From positions 79,479 through 143,478 of the forward strand of contig NZ_JABXKP010000008.1 in the NCBI RefSeq assembly GCF_017114985.1: a DNA stretch of 64,000 nt, given 5' to 3'. The stretch comes from Nostoc sp. JL33. Its GTDB lineage: Bacteria; Cyanobacteriota; Cyanobacteriia; Cyanobacteriales; Nostocaceae. Below, piece by piece: positions 43,443 through 52,285 of this stretch; the first letter of the stretch is position 1; each line of letters opens with the position of its first letter. The position numbers and the translations under genes are program-made. The notes under the pieces are model-generated. The model was given only the letters and a program-made list of their open reading frames with translations. It ran no database searches and was not told the origin of the DNA.

Positions 43443-43548
43443 CTCGTTCCCAGTCTCCGACTGGGAATGCCCGTCGTTGAGGCTCCGCCTCAAGACTTGC
43501 GGCAGAGCCGCTTTTGATCTGCATTTCTAGCCAGAGGCTCTTAACGAG
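43443..43548. repeat. Multi-hairpin element with closing stem
   Basis: CTCGTT and AACGAG close an element holding three hairpins: TTCCCAGTC/GACTGGGAA, TTGAGGC/GCCTCAA and GCGGC/GCCGC. The shape recalls a cloverleaf. It is probably one of the palindromic repeats found widely in Nostoc genomes, function unknown. Confidence 0.65.
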
Positions 43549-43575
43549 GTTTTAATGACACGTCCTAGATCCCAA

Positions 43576-43640
43576 AGACCCGATAAATCGCCGTCTTTAC
43601 AATAATCAGTCCTTTGTCTTGACGGCGATTTATCGCGTCT
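43576..43640. repeat. 20-bp inverted repeat, 65 bp
   Basis: AGACCCGATAAATCGCCGTC pairs with GACGGCGATTTATCGCGTCT with one mismatch, separated by 25 bases. It is probably a small MITE or a hairpin. Confidence 0.7.
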
Positions 43641-43992
43641 CTTGCCTTAACCGAACCGTATTGGAACCGCTATATATTTAAGAGCGTTACAAAATTGTAC
43701 TTAACAGTACCTTTTTTTGTGTGGAATATTTTTAATATTGATAAGAGTACCTTATTTAAAATGCGGTATTTCTCCTACTTTTACTTATAGTAGTATTTCT
43801 ACTTATTTAAAATCAAATATCAGCATTGCTTTGTGCTATATGAAACCTAGATATGACAATTCAGCCGGGATGCTGCTAATTTAGTTAGTATTTTGAGGGA
43901 GATGTACTTAAATGAAGGGAGAAATTCCCTAAAACGAATATATTTATTTAGCAGATTTTTTCATCCTTATTCCTAAGTGAACTCGATTAGTT

Positions 43993-45324
43993 ATGCTCCT
44001 AGATTTAGAAAGATTTTATCAGGCTTGCAATCCCAGCAGACCTCTAATTATAGGAAATGCCAGCGATCGCAGATACTATATCGATTTTGCTGCGGTGCGG
44101 GGTGGCAAAATTATCGAAGCTTTGCAACGCACGATCGCTAGAATATCCCCGGATGCTCCAACCTGTCAACTATTTACAGGACATCTCGGCTGTGGAAAAT
44201 CAACGGAGTTGTTGCGCCTGAAAGCTGAGTTAGAAGTGCAGCAATTCCATGTAGTTTACTTTGAGTCTACCCATGTCTTAGAAATGGCAGATGTGGATGT
44301 GACTGATATTTTGTTAGCGATCGCTGGACAGGTAAGCGAAAGCTTAGAAGCGATGAAAATCAGGTTTAAACCTCGCTACTTTACTAAGTTGTTTGGTGAA
44401 CTCGTGGATTTTCTGCAAACGCCAATTGAACTTGGGGTGGAAGCAGAGTTGTCTGTGGGAATTGCCAAAATTACAGCTAAGGCTAAAGAAAGTCCGCAAT
44501 TGCGGCGGCGGTTAAGAGATTACTTGGAACCGCGAACAGCAAATATTTTACAGTCAATTAATCAAGAATTGCTAGAACCTGCCACTAAGCAACTGAAAGC
44601 TAGGGGTAAAAAAGGATTGGTGGTAATTGTTGATAACTTAGATAGAGTCGCAATTCGACCTTTACCATCGGGGCGATCGCTGCCAGAATATTTATTTATT
44701 CAGCGTGGTGAACAGTTACGCAAACTAAATTGTCATGTCGTCTACACTATTCCCTTAGCGCTGACTTTCTCCAACGATAGCGCCGAACTTCAGCATCGTT
44801 TGGGGGGAGGAGTCGCGCCAAAAGTGTTACCGATGATACCTGTACGTTTGCGCTCTGGGGAGATTTTCCCTCAAGGGTTAACAATGTTACGGCAAATGGT
44901 GCTAGCTAGAGCTTTTCCCGACAATTTACCTAGCGATCGGTTAGGCTTAATTACAGAAGTGTTTGATAGTTTGGAAACCTTAGATCGATTGTGCCTGATT
45001 AGTGGTGGTCATGTACGCGACTTGCTAGGGTTGCTATTTGACTGTCTGCGAGAACAAGATCCACCCTTTGATCGGGAGTGTGTCGATCTGGTAATCCGAA
45101 GACAACGGGATTACCGAACTAACGCTATCGATCCTCATGAGTGGGAATTAATCTTTCAGGTAGTGCAACAGCAGAGAGTTAGAGGTGATATAGAATACTA
45201 CACCCTATTGCGAAGTTTATTTGTATTTGAATACCGCGATCATCAAGGAGCTTGGTTTGCCGTCAACCCAGTTTTAGCAGAGACAGAAAAATTTAAGTCA
45301 TGGTTGAACGACACCCACAAGTAG
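43993..45324 (+). CDS. P-loop ATPase, 443 aa, first gene of a two-gene system
   Basis: A STAND/AAA-type ATPase. The N-terminal lead (MLLDLERFYQACNPSRPL) precedes Walker A GHLGCGKST (about residues 62-70) and Walker B VVIVDNLDR (about 209-217). ISGGHVRDLL near 335 looks like a sensor-type motif. The rest is helical. No membrane segment or known effector domain is seen. Its last 25 bases overlap the start of the giant WD40 gene, so translation is coupled. It might be a sensor or activator for that protein, but this is inference. Confidence 0.8.
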   Translation: MLLDLERFYQACNPSRPLIIGNASDRRYYIDFAAVRGGKIIEALQRTIARISPDAPTCQLFTGHLGCGKSTELLRLKAELEVQQFHVVYFESTHVLEMADVDVTDILLAIAGQVSESLEAMKIRFKPRYFTKLFGELVDFLQTPIELGVEAELSVGIAKITAKAKESPQLRRRLRDYLEPRTANILQSINQELLEPATKQLKARGKKGLVVIVDNLDRVAIRPLPSGRSLPEYLFIQRGEQLRKLNCHVVYTIPLALTFSNDSAELQHRLGGGVAPKVLPMIPVRLRSGEIFPQGLTMLRQMVLARAFPDNLPSDRLGLITEVFDSLETLDRLCLISGGHVRDLLGLLFDCLREQDPPFDRECVDLVIRRQRDYRTNAIDPHEWELIFQVVQQQRVRGDIEYYTLLRSLFVFEYRDHQGAWFAVNPVLAETEKFKSWLNDTHK

Positions 45325-48300
45325 ATGTACAAGCAGCTAATGAGCGTGCTTTGCGAAGTTTGGGGAGAGCAATTGCCCTTTCTAATGGTCAATTCTCCCT
45401 GGTTTTGGTGTGCTGCAATTATCGAGTTTTGCAAGAGCGAATCTTGCAACGACTCGAAGAACTCTCTTCAGGAGTACATCGAATTCAAAAGGTAGTTCTG
45501 CCGCAGAATGCTAGAAGTCTTTACACAAGTATTCATTTACAACTCCTAACCGAAAAGAATCCGCCATCGGCGTTGATGATTTTGGGTTTAGAGTCAGTAG
45601 ATGGACTTGATGATCTATTGAGGTCTATCAATCATATTCGTGATGAATTTCGCAAACGCCACGCATTCCCGATGATTGTCTGGATGAATGAGGAAGTGTT
45701 GCAAAAGGTAGTGCGTTTAGCACCAGATTTTGCAAGTTGGGCGGCGACACCGATTCGGTTTGAAATGACAACTGACTCACTGCTGCAATTTTTGCAACAG
45801 GAAACTGACTCTTTATTTGCCACGGTGTTACCAAGCGATGCTGCACAACAGCAACCTCCTGAAGTTGCAAAGCATTATTCCACTGTGGAGCAAGTCTGGA
45901 AACATAGCTATGAACTCCACTTTGCGATTAGAGAGTTACACAATCGTGGTATTACCTTAGAGCCAGAATTAGACGCTAGTTTAGAATTTGTTTTTGGTCT
46001 AGATGATTATATTAGCGATCGCATTCATCCAGCTTTAAACCATTTTCAGCAAAGCTTACAAGTTTGGCAAAAGTTGGCAGAAGGGAGAGAAATCAATTCA
46101 AAATTCAAAATTCAAAATGACGCTCTCAACGAGACGCTGCGCGAACGCGGACTCGCTAACGCTGCGCTAACAAAATTGAATAAAAAGACTGGGGAGGGTG
46201 AGGAAGTATTTTCTTTGCCTATGGCTCCTAATCGCCCATCTCCTCTACTTTTGCGAGAGGGAATTTTACTGTTTTATATTGGGCTGTGTTATTGCCGTTT
46301 TGCAGAGCAAAATCAAACCGAAAACCGCCGCCATTGGTACACAGCTAAATCTTATTTTCAGCAATCCTTAAATGTTTTAGAAGTGGCTGGGCGTTTAGAT
46401 ATAGTTGCTGGATTCATTAATCAACTCGCTGAAGTTTTGCAATATCTGCAAGAGTGGGAAGAGTTGCAGACGGTTGCTCAAAAGTCTCTGGAGTTACATC
46501 AAACTTATGGTACTCAAATTGAATTAGCTTGTGACTACGGTTTTCTGGCACAAGTGGCTGTGCAGCAGTCGCGGTGGGTACAGGCGAGTATATTAGCACA
46601 CGTTTCACTGCTGAAATTAGGTGAGGCGCAAAAGCGCAACGACCCTTACAACTGCTTATTTCCATTATTATTGGGGCAAATTTACTATTTAGTTTTGGCG
46701 AAAGCCCAGCGAAATTTAGGTGAGCTAGAAATAGCTCGTGAATACCTCGACAAGGCGACAAAAGAACTACCAGCAGCCTTAGAAAGCAGTGCCCATCAAT
46801 ACGATGCCCATCGTTATATTCGCTTATTGCGGAGACTGCGATCGCTCTACTTTGAAGAAGGGCGCTATCTGGAAGCCTATTATATTCGACAGAAACGGCG
46901 TTCTGTTGAGCAACAGTACGGTTTTCGGGCTTTTATCGGTGCCGGACGTTTGCAACCCCAAAGACAGGCGACAAACCCAGCATTGATGTCACCTTCTGGG
47001 AGTAGCAGCGTTGCTTTAGAAATTGCGGCTTCTGGTCGAGAACGTGATATTAATAACTTAATTGGCAGAATCAGCCGCGCCGATCAAAAGCTGACGGTGA
47101 TTCACGGTCAATCAGGGGTGGGTAAGAGTTCGACTGTCACGGCGGGTTTAGTTCCAGCCCTGCAAAATCGTGCGATTGGCGATCAAATAGCCGTACCTGT
47201 GGTCTTGCAAGTTTACACCGATTGGGCGCGGGAATTAGGGAAATCTTTAAGTGAGGCGATGTCTAGTGACGCATCCCTTGCCGTGTATGCTGATATTAAG
47301 TCAGAAGCAGCCATTGAAGCAGAGGCTTTGCCTTACTCTGGTACACCGTTCACCATCGTTAGTATTTTACAGCAATTAAAAGAAAATGCTGATCACCATT
47401 TGATCACAGTTTTAATTTTTGACCAATTTGAGGAATTTTTCTTTGGTTATAGCGATCGCCATCAAAAGCAAGAATTTGATAAATTTATCAGCGATTGCCT
47501 GAATATACCCTTTGTGAAAGTTATCCTTTCCTTGCGAGAAGATTATTTACATCGGTTATTAGATTTTAAACATCTTTCGGCACTGGAAGCGATTAATAAT
47601 AATATTCTCGACAAGCATATCCGCTACCAGTTAAATAACTTTTCGCCAGAATATGCCAAAGCAATTATCCGAAAATTAACAGAGCGATCGCAGTTTAATT
47701 TAGAACCAGCTTTAATTGATGCCTTAATCGAAGATTTATCAACAGAATTTGGAGAAGTCCGCCCGATTGAATTGCAAGTTGTGGGAGCGCAAATTCAAGA
47801 TGAGCGCATTACTACACTAGAAGAATATCAGCCATATAGACCTAACAAACTCATCGAACGATATATTAAGGAACTGATTAAAGACTGCGGGCCAGAAAAT
47901 GAACGAGCCGCTTTAATCGTCTTATACTTATTAACAGATGAAAGTAACAACCGACCTTTTAAAACTCGTGCTGAGTTAGCGGTACAGCTAGCAGAGTTGG
48001 AAGATGCGAGTAACTTAGAGTTAGTATTAGAGATTTTAGTTAGCTCCGGTTTAGTGGTACTATTCCCTGATGTACCAGAACGCTATCAACTGATTCACGA
48101 TTATTTAGTAGACTTGATTCGTTACCTGCAACAACAAGAATCGAGCTTACAGGTACAATTAAACCAGCTACGCCAAAAAGTAGAACAAAGCCAAGCTGAG
48201 ATTGAACGACTTAAAAGCGAACTTAGCCAAAAAAAGCAGCGTTCTAAACTGGTAGATTCTCATCCGCACACGGGTTTGGACTTATTAACAGAATTGCGAG

Positions 48301-50513
48301 AGTTACACAAGCGGGAAGAATTGAGTCAGTTAGAAATTGAGCAATTGCGGGCTGAACTTAAAGAAAAAGAGTTAACAGCTAAACTTGCAGAAAGTCAAAA
48401 GAAACAAAGGATTAGTGAAGCTCAATTAAATCGTTCGTTGAAAATGGCCCTGACTGCTTGTGTTCTGGCCATATTAGGATTAAGTGTTTCCATAGTCACA
48501 GCAGTAGATAGCGAAATTAAAACCCTGAGTGCATCCAGTGAAGCCCTCTTTGCCTCGCAAAAAGGTATTGATGCTTTAATGGAAGCTTTAAAAGCGGGAA
48601 GAAAATTACAACAAACAGTCTGGGTAGATTCCTATACAAGAGAGGAAGTACAGACAGCACTCTATCAAGCAGTTTCTGGGGTAAGAGAATATAACCGCTT
48701 AGAAGGGCATTTGTCTGGAGTAAATAGTGTTATATTTAGTCGCGATGGCACTTTAATTGCTTCAGCCAGTGCGGATAATACAATTAAACTCTGGCATCCC
48801 GATGGTAGCTTAGTTAAAACCTTGTCGGGGCATGAAGATGTAGTTAATAGCGTCAGTTTTAGCCCCGATAGTCAAATAATTGCTTCCGCCAGTCAAGACA
48901 AGACAGTAAAACTGTGGAGTCGGGACGGTCAACTACTTGCTACTCTCTTAGGGCATCAGGGTGTGGTGAATAGTGTTAGTTTTAGCCCTGATGGTCAAAT
49001 TATTGCTTCAGCGAGTAGCGACAAGACAATAAAACTTTGGAGTCGGGATAACAAGCTACTCAAAACTTTGCTCTTAGATGATGGTGCAGTCTTAAGTGTC
49101 GCTTGGTCGCCCGATGGTAAAACTCTTGCTTCCGGGAGTGCTGACAAGACGGTAAAATTGTGGAGTCGGGATGGTAAGCTGCTCAAAACCTTAGAGGGAC
49201 ATGAGGATGCAGTCAAAAGCATAGCTTGGTCGCCCGATGGTAAAACTATTACTTCTGCTAGTTTAGACCAGACAATTAAACTATGGAACCTGGAGGGTAA
49301 ACTACTACGAACCTTGTCGGGGCATAGTGCTGGAGTTACCAGCGTCAGTTTTAGCCCTGATGGTAAGACGATCGCTTCCGCAAGTACCGACGAGACAATC
49401 AAACTTTGGAGTTTTGAAGGTGTGTTGCTCGGAACCCTGAAGGGACATAATAATTGGGTGAATAGCATCAGTTTTAGCCCAGACGGTCGCACCCTCGCTT
49501 CTGCAAGTCGAGACAAAACTATTAAACTCTGGCATTGGGATGATGTGCTGCTGCGAAAGCCCAAAGCTGATAATGATGACTGGGTAACTAGCATCAGTTT
49601 TAGTCCAGACGATCGCACCTTAGCAGCAGCAAGTCGAGACAAAACTATAAAACTTTTCAGTCGAGATGGTAAACTACTCCGTACATTCACGGGGCATGAG
49701 GGTCAAGTTTGGGGCGTTAGTTTCAGCCCCGATGGTCAAGTAATTGCTTCCGCTAGTAAAGATAAAACGGTGAAGCTTTGGAGTCTCGACGGTAAATTAC
49801 TCAACACCTTACAGGGACATCAAGATGCCGTCTTGGGTGTAGCTTGGTCGCCTGATGGTAAAGTAATTGCCTCGGCTAGTAAAGATAAAACTGTGAAGCT
49901 TTGGAGTCTCGACGGTAAACTGCTCAACACCTTGCAGGGACATCAAGATGCAGTGAATTGGGTAAGCTTTAGCCCAGATGGCAAGTTGCTAGCCTCAGCC
50001 AGTGATGACAAAACAGTGAAAATCTGGAGTGCAGATGGTAAATTCCTATACACCTTAAATGGTCATAGCCGCCGGGTAAATGGGGTTGCTTGGTCGCCTG
50101 ATGGACAAGCGATCGCTTCAGTTAGTATTGATAGCACAGTGAAGATTTGGAGCCGGGACGGTGATTTGTTAAGTAATCTTGCGGGCGATGGCGATAGTTT
50201 CATCAGTGTGAGTTTTAGCCCCGATGGCAAGACTCTAGCAGCTAGCAGTGATGACAAAGTAAGGATTTGGAAGCGAGAAGGGACATTGCTGATTGCTTTG
50301 AAAGGTGATAGGAATGAGTTAACCAGCGTCAGTTTCAGCCATGACGGTAAAACTTTGGCTGCGGGTAGTGGCAATGGCACAGTAATATTTCGAGATTTGG
50401 CAGATATCCAACTGGAAAAATTGCTTACGCGGGGTTGCGATTTGCTACAGAATTATTTGCAGACTAATCAGAAGGTAATGAAAAGCGATCGCGCCTTGTG
50501 TTCTGGTAGGTGA
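45300..50513 (+). CDS. nSTAND NTPase with helical repeats, TM segment and 14 WD40 repeats, 1737 aa
   Basis: Order by reading: 1-180, a P-loop-like region without a clear Walker A (GQFSLVLVCCNY, LMILGLESVDGL); about 220-570, TPR-like helical repeats, with a repeat-derived insert near 266-300; about 575-930, an nSTAND-type NTPase with Walker A GQSGVGKSS (about 603-611) and Walker B VLIFDQFEEF (about 704); about 945-1045, coiled coil; about 1050-1070, one membrane helix; about 1134-1700, 14 WD40 repeats, enough for two seven-bladed propellers. STAND-WD40 proteins are sensors, some in antiphage defence or cell death. The effector module is not obvious. By the positive-inside rule the propellers might lie outside the cytosol. 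Confidence 0.85.
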   Translation: MVERHPQVDVQAANERALRSLGRAIALSNGQFSLVLVCCNYRVLQERILQRLEELSSGVHRIQKVVLPQNARSLYTSIHLQLLTEKNPPSALMILGLESVDGLDDLLRSINHIRDEFRKRHAFPMIVWMNEEVLQKVVRLAPDFASWAATPIRFEMTTDSLLQFLQQETDSLFATVLPSDAAQQQPPEVAKHYSTVEQVWKHSYELHFAIRELHNRGITLEPELDASLEFVFGLDDYISDRIHPALNHFQQSLQVWQKLAEGREINSKFKIQNDALNETLRERGLANAALTKLNKKTGEGEEVFSLPMAPNRPSPLLLREGILLFYIGLCYCRFAEQNQTENRRHWYTAKSYFQQSLNVLEVAGRLDIVAGFINQLAEVLQYLQEWEELQTVAQKSLELHQTYGTQIELACDYGFLAQVAVQQSRWVQASILAHVSLLKLGEAQKRNDPYNCLFPLLLGQIYYLVLAKAQRNLGELEIAREYLDKATKELPAALESSAHQYDAHRYIRLLRRLRSLYFEEGRYLEAYYIRQKRRSVEQQYGFRAFIGAGRLQPQRQATNPALMSPSGSSSVALEIAASGRERDINNLIGRISRADQKLTVIHGQSGVGKSSTVTAGLVPALQNRAIGDQIAVPVVLQVYTDWARELGKSLSEAMSSDASLAVYADIKSEAAIEAEALPYSGTPFTIVSILQQLKENADHHLITVLIFDQFEEFFFGYSDRHQKQEFDKFISDCLNIPFVKVILSLREDYLHRLLDFKHLSALEAINNNILDKHIRYQLNNFSPEYAKAIIRKLTERSQFNLEPALIDALIEDLSTEFGEVRPIELQVVGAQIQDERITTLEEYQPYRPNKLIERYIKELIKDCGPENERAALIVLYLLTDESNNRPFKTRAELAVQLAELEDASNLELVLEILVSSGLVVLFPDVPERYQLIHDYLVDLIRYLQQQESSLQVQLNQLRQKVEQSQAEIERLKSELSQKKQRSKLVDSHPHTGLDLLTELRELHKREELSQLEIEQLRAELKEKELTAKLAESQKKQRISEAQLNRSLKMALTACVLAILGLSVSIVTAVDSEIKTLSASSEALFASQKGIDALMEALKAGRKLQQTVWVDSYTREEVQTALYQAVSGVREYNRLEGHLSGVNSVIFSRDGTLIASASADNTIKLWHPDGSLVKTLSGHEDVVNSVSFSPDSQIIASASQDKTVKLWSRDGQLLATLLGHQGVVNSVSFSPDGQIIASASSDKTIKLWSRDNKLLKTLLLDDGAVLSVAWSPDGKTLASGSADKTVKLWSRDGKLLKTLEGHEDAVKSIAWSPDGKTITSASLDQTIKLWNLEGKLLRTLSGHSAGVTSVSFSPDGKTIASASTDETIKLWSFEGVLLGTLKGHNNWVNSISFSPDGRTLASASRDKTIKLWHWDDVLLRKPKADNDDWVTSISFSPDDRTLAAASRDKTIKLFSRDGKLLRTFTGHEGQVWGVSFSPDGQVIASASKDKTVKLWSLDGKLLNTLQGHQDAVLGVAWSPDGKVIASASKDKTVKLWSLDGKLLNTLQGHQDAVNWVSFSPDGKLLASASDDKTVKIWSADGKFLYTLNGHSRRVNGVAWSPDGQAIASVSIDSTVKIWSRDGDLLSNLAGDGDSFISVSFSPDGKTLAASSDDKVRIWKREGTLLIALKGDRNELTSVSFSHDGKTLAAGSGNGTVIFRDLADIQLEKLLTRGCDLLQNYLQTNQKVMKSDRALCSGR

Positions 50514-50701
50514 TGGAGATTTTGTTCCCATTCAGTTTGCGTCGAATTGCGGCAGGCGTGGTGTTAATTCGGTTATTCGGTTTATCTTCAAGTGATAGAG
50601 CAGAAATGATTGCCAATGCCATTAATGAACACGCAGATGAATTATTAGGAGCTTTTACTGTTATTTCATCTAAAAGTATTCGCATTCGTAAAATAACGTG
50701 A
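50492..50701 (+). pseudogene. C-terminal remnant of a DUF5615-like PIN toxin
   Basis: Right after the giant gene, one frame reads VLVGDGDF and another continues with GVVLIRLFGLSSSDRAEMI and GAFTVISSKSIRIRK. Together they resemble the second half of DUF5615 PIN-like proteins (D-x-D-F then GVVLIRL, then F-x-V-I-x-x-x-x-I-R). The active-site N-terminus is missing and the frame shifts. Confidence 0.5.
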
Positions 50702-50749
50702 ATTTTAGATGCGATCGCAGATGCAATGAAGAGTGCGAGCCGTTAAAAT

Positions 50750-50778
50750 GCGATGTCTACGACGGGCTACGCCTACGC
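50750..50778. repeat. Interspersed repeat, copy 3
   Basis: GCGATGTCTACGACGGGC followed by TACGCCTACGC, the same family as at 28358-28386, 32116-32142 and 56232-56260. It sits just beyond the truncated vapC end. Confidence 0.8.
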
Positions 50779-50806
50779 GCCTTGTGTTCTGGTAGATGAT
50801 AGCGTA

Positions 50807-50875
50807 TTAGATTATCGAATTTACTTTTTCGGTAAGAATGTCGAGGATAACGTTGCTGTCTACCAAAACGGTCAT
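50807..50875 (-). pseudogene. Truncated VapC-type PIN toxin
   Basis: The ATG at 50875 overlaps the antitoxin stop (ATGA). It encodes MTVLVDSNVILDILTE, the PIN-domain start with the first catalytic Asp, but a stop follows after 22 codons. The remaining 100 or so residues are absent. Confidence 0.7.
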
Positions 50876-51105
50876 GGATTATCGTCGCTGCGGGTGAGGG
50901 TCATGATTTGGTCAGTGGTGAGGTTTCCAGCAGCGCAACCCCGCATGGTATCAATCCAGGTTGAAATTTTATCGGCAGGTTGTATTTTCTTGAGGTAGAG
51001 GCGATCGCCTTCGATTTCAAACGCTAATTCTACGTCAGGAGAAATGTTTAACACCTCTCGGATTTCAGAAGGGATGGTAATTTGACCGTTAGGTGTAATC
51101 CGCAT
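50872..51105 (-). CDS. AbrB/MazE-type antitoxin (VapB-like)
   Basis: A swapped-hairpin AbrB DNA-binding domain: MRITPNGQITIPSEIREVLNISPDVELAFEIEGDRLYL. The C-terminal part (TWIDTMRGCAAGNLTTDQIM) is the usual toxin-wrapping tail. ATG 51105 is preferred over 51123 because the domain begins there. Such proteins repress their own operon and neutralise a PIN toxin. The toxin that follows is truncated, so this is an orphaned antitoxin. It may still bind its promoter region. Confidence 0.85.
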   Translation of the reverse strand: MRITPNGQITIPSEIREVLNISPDVELAFEIEGDRLYLKKIQPADKISTWIDTMRGCAAGNLTTDQIMTLTRSDDNP

Positions 51106-51254
51106 AGTGTGTTTGTTGTTCAAGCGTTCTTATGTTCTCATATTAATGTTGAAGTGTTTGGCTAATAGCTTTTCTACATTTCTATTTTGCACTATTTTAG
51201 CTGTACATCTTGGTAGCATTGAGTGAAGTACCCGTCAGCAAGGGAGCGAGGGCG

Positions 51255-51878
51255 ATGTATGCAACCGTCACACAACCACTGACTTTTGAAGAGTTTCTTG
51301 CCTGGGACGATGGTTCAGGCAGAGAGTTTGAGCTATTGGATGGGATTCCCGTGCCATTATCAGAACCAAATGCTAATCATGAGGATTTGATTGAGCGACT
51401 GTGTACCTACTTAGAAAATCACTGCCAAGAAAATGACCTGCCTTATGTGTCGCGCCAGTCGAAGCAGGTTCGGCTCAAAACAGCACCAGGAGAAAAAGAA
51501 AAAAGCCGCAAAGCAGATATTGTCATATTTGCTAGAGAAGAATGGCAGAGGATGAAAACTAGCTCTAGTTCTGCTGCTGCATATATTCCACCACCCGGAA
51601 TCATTGAGGTCGTTAGCAATAACTGGAAAGACGACTATCTGACAAAACTTGCTGAATATGAAGACTTGGGCGTTTTCGAGTACATCATTGTAGACTATGC
51701 TGCTTTTGGTGGCATTCGGTTTATTGGCTCTCCCAAGCAGCCAACCATTACAATCTACCAACTTGAAGATGGAGAGTATTCACCCCCGAAGGTGTTTCGA
51801 GGGCAGGATCGAATTGATTCTAGATTGTTTCCGAACATTCCCTTAACGGCTGAACAGATTTTTGCAATGAGTCGCTGA
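51255..51878 (+). CDS. Uma2-family protein, 207 aa
   Basis: Fourth Uma2 member in the window. Core: TFEEFLAWDDGSGREFELLDG (start of the domain), RKADIVIFAREEW (Asp), PPGIIEVVSNNWKDDY (Glu) and LAEYEDLGVFEYIIVD. The ATG at 51255 (MYATVTQPL) is preferred over the GTG or TTG starts further up. It is divergent from the orphan antitoxin. As elsewhere, the family has a restriction-nuclease-like fold but no proven role. It is complete and shows no insert. Confidence 0.88.
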   Translation: MYATVTQPLTFEEFLAWDDGSGREFELLDGIPVPLSEPNANHEDLIERLCTYLENHCQENDLPYVSRQSKQVRLKTAPGEKEKSRKADIVIFAREEWQRMKTSSSSAAAYIPPPGIIEVVSNNWKDDYLTKLAEYEDLGVFEYIIVDYAAFGGIRFIGSPKQPTITIYQLEDGEYSPPKVFRGQDRIDSRLFPNIPLTAEQIFAMSR

Positions 51879-51958
51879 TTAGCAATGAAGAAATTTATTC
51901 TAGTCGTCTTCTTGCCACAATTGCTCTAAACTCAGATCCAACAGGCTCCCATCCTGTC

Positions 51959-52285
51959 CTATAGCGATATAACAGTTTCAGCAGATTGGCCCGACGCATG
52001 ACGAGGGCGAAGATGTAAGGTGATTTCCGTATCAAGCCGCTTGAGGAAAATGAGGAGTTTGCCCTCGCTGAACCGTTGAAACTCTCCTTTCATTAAATGA
52101 GATACTTCTGGCTGGGGAATGCCAAGAAGTTCGCTGATTTCGCGCTGTTTCAGGTTGCGTTGAGAAAGGAGGCGCAGTACCTGAATCCCTATCTTGCCCC
52201 GCATAAAAAGTTCCGAAGCATCCTCTAAACCGAGATCAGCGAATACGTTGCCACTGCTTTCTTCAAAAACAGGTTCCTGTGTCAT
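51959..52285 (-). CDS. XRE-family antitoxin (HigA-like)
   Basis: A helix-turn-helix antitoxin encoded second in a toxin-first pair, the order typical of HigBA. The HTH reads LKQREISELLGIPQPEVSHLMKGEF (residues about 45-70). It is preceded by an acidic helix and followed by a short helix (LLIFLKRLDTEITLHL). The start overlaps the toxin stop by four bases. It would repress the operon together with the toxin. Complete at 108 residues. Confidence 0.88.
   Translation of the reverse strand: MTQEPVFEESSGNVFADLGLEDASELFMRGKIGIQVLRLLSQRNLKQREISELLGIPQPEVSHLMKGEFQRFSEGKLLIFLKRLDTEITLHLRPRHASGQSAETVISL

Noticed and set aside
49000..50380. Minus-strand ORFs opposite the WD40 repeats
   Set aside because: They are antisense shadows created by the regular WD40 coding repeats.
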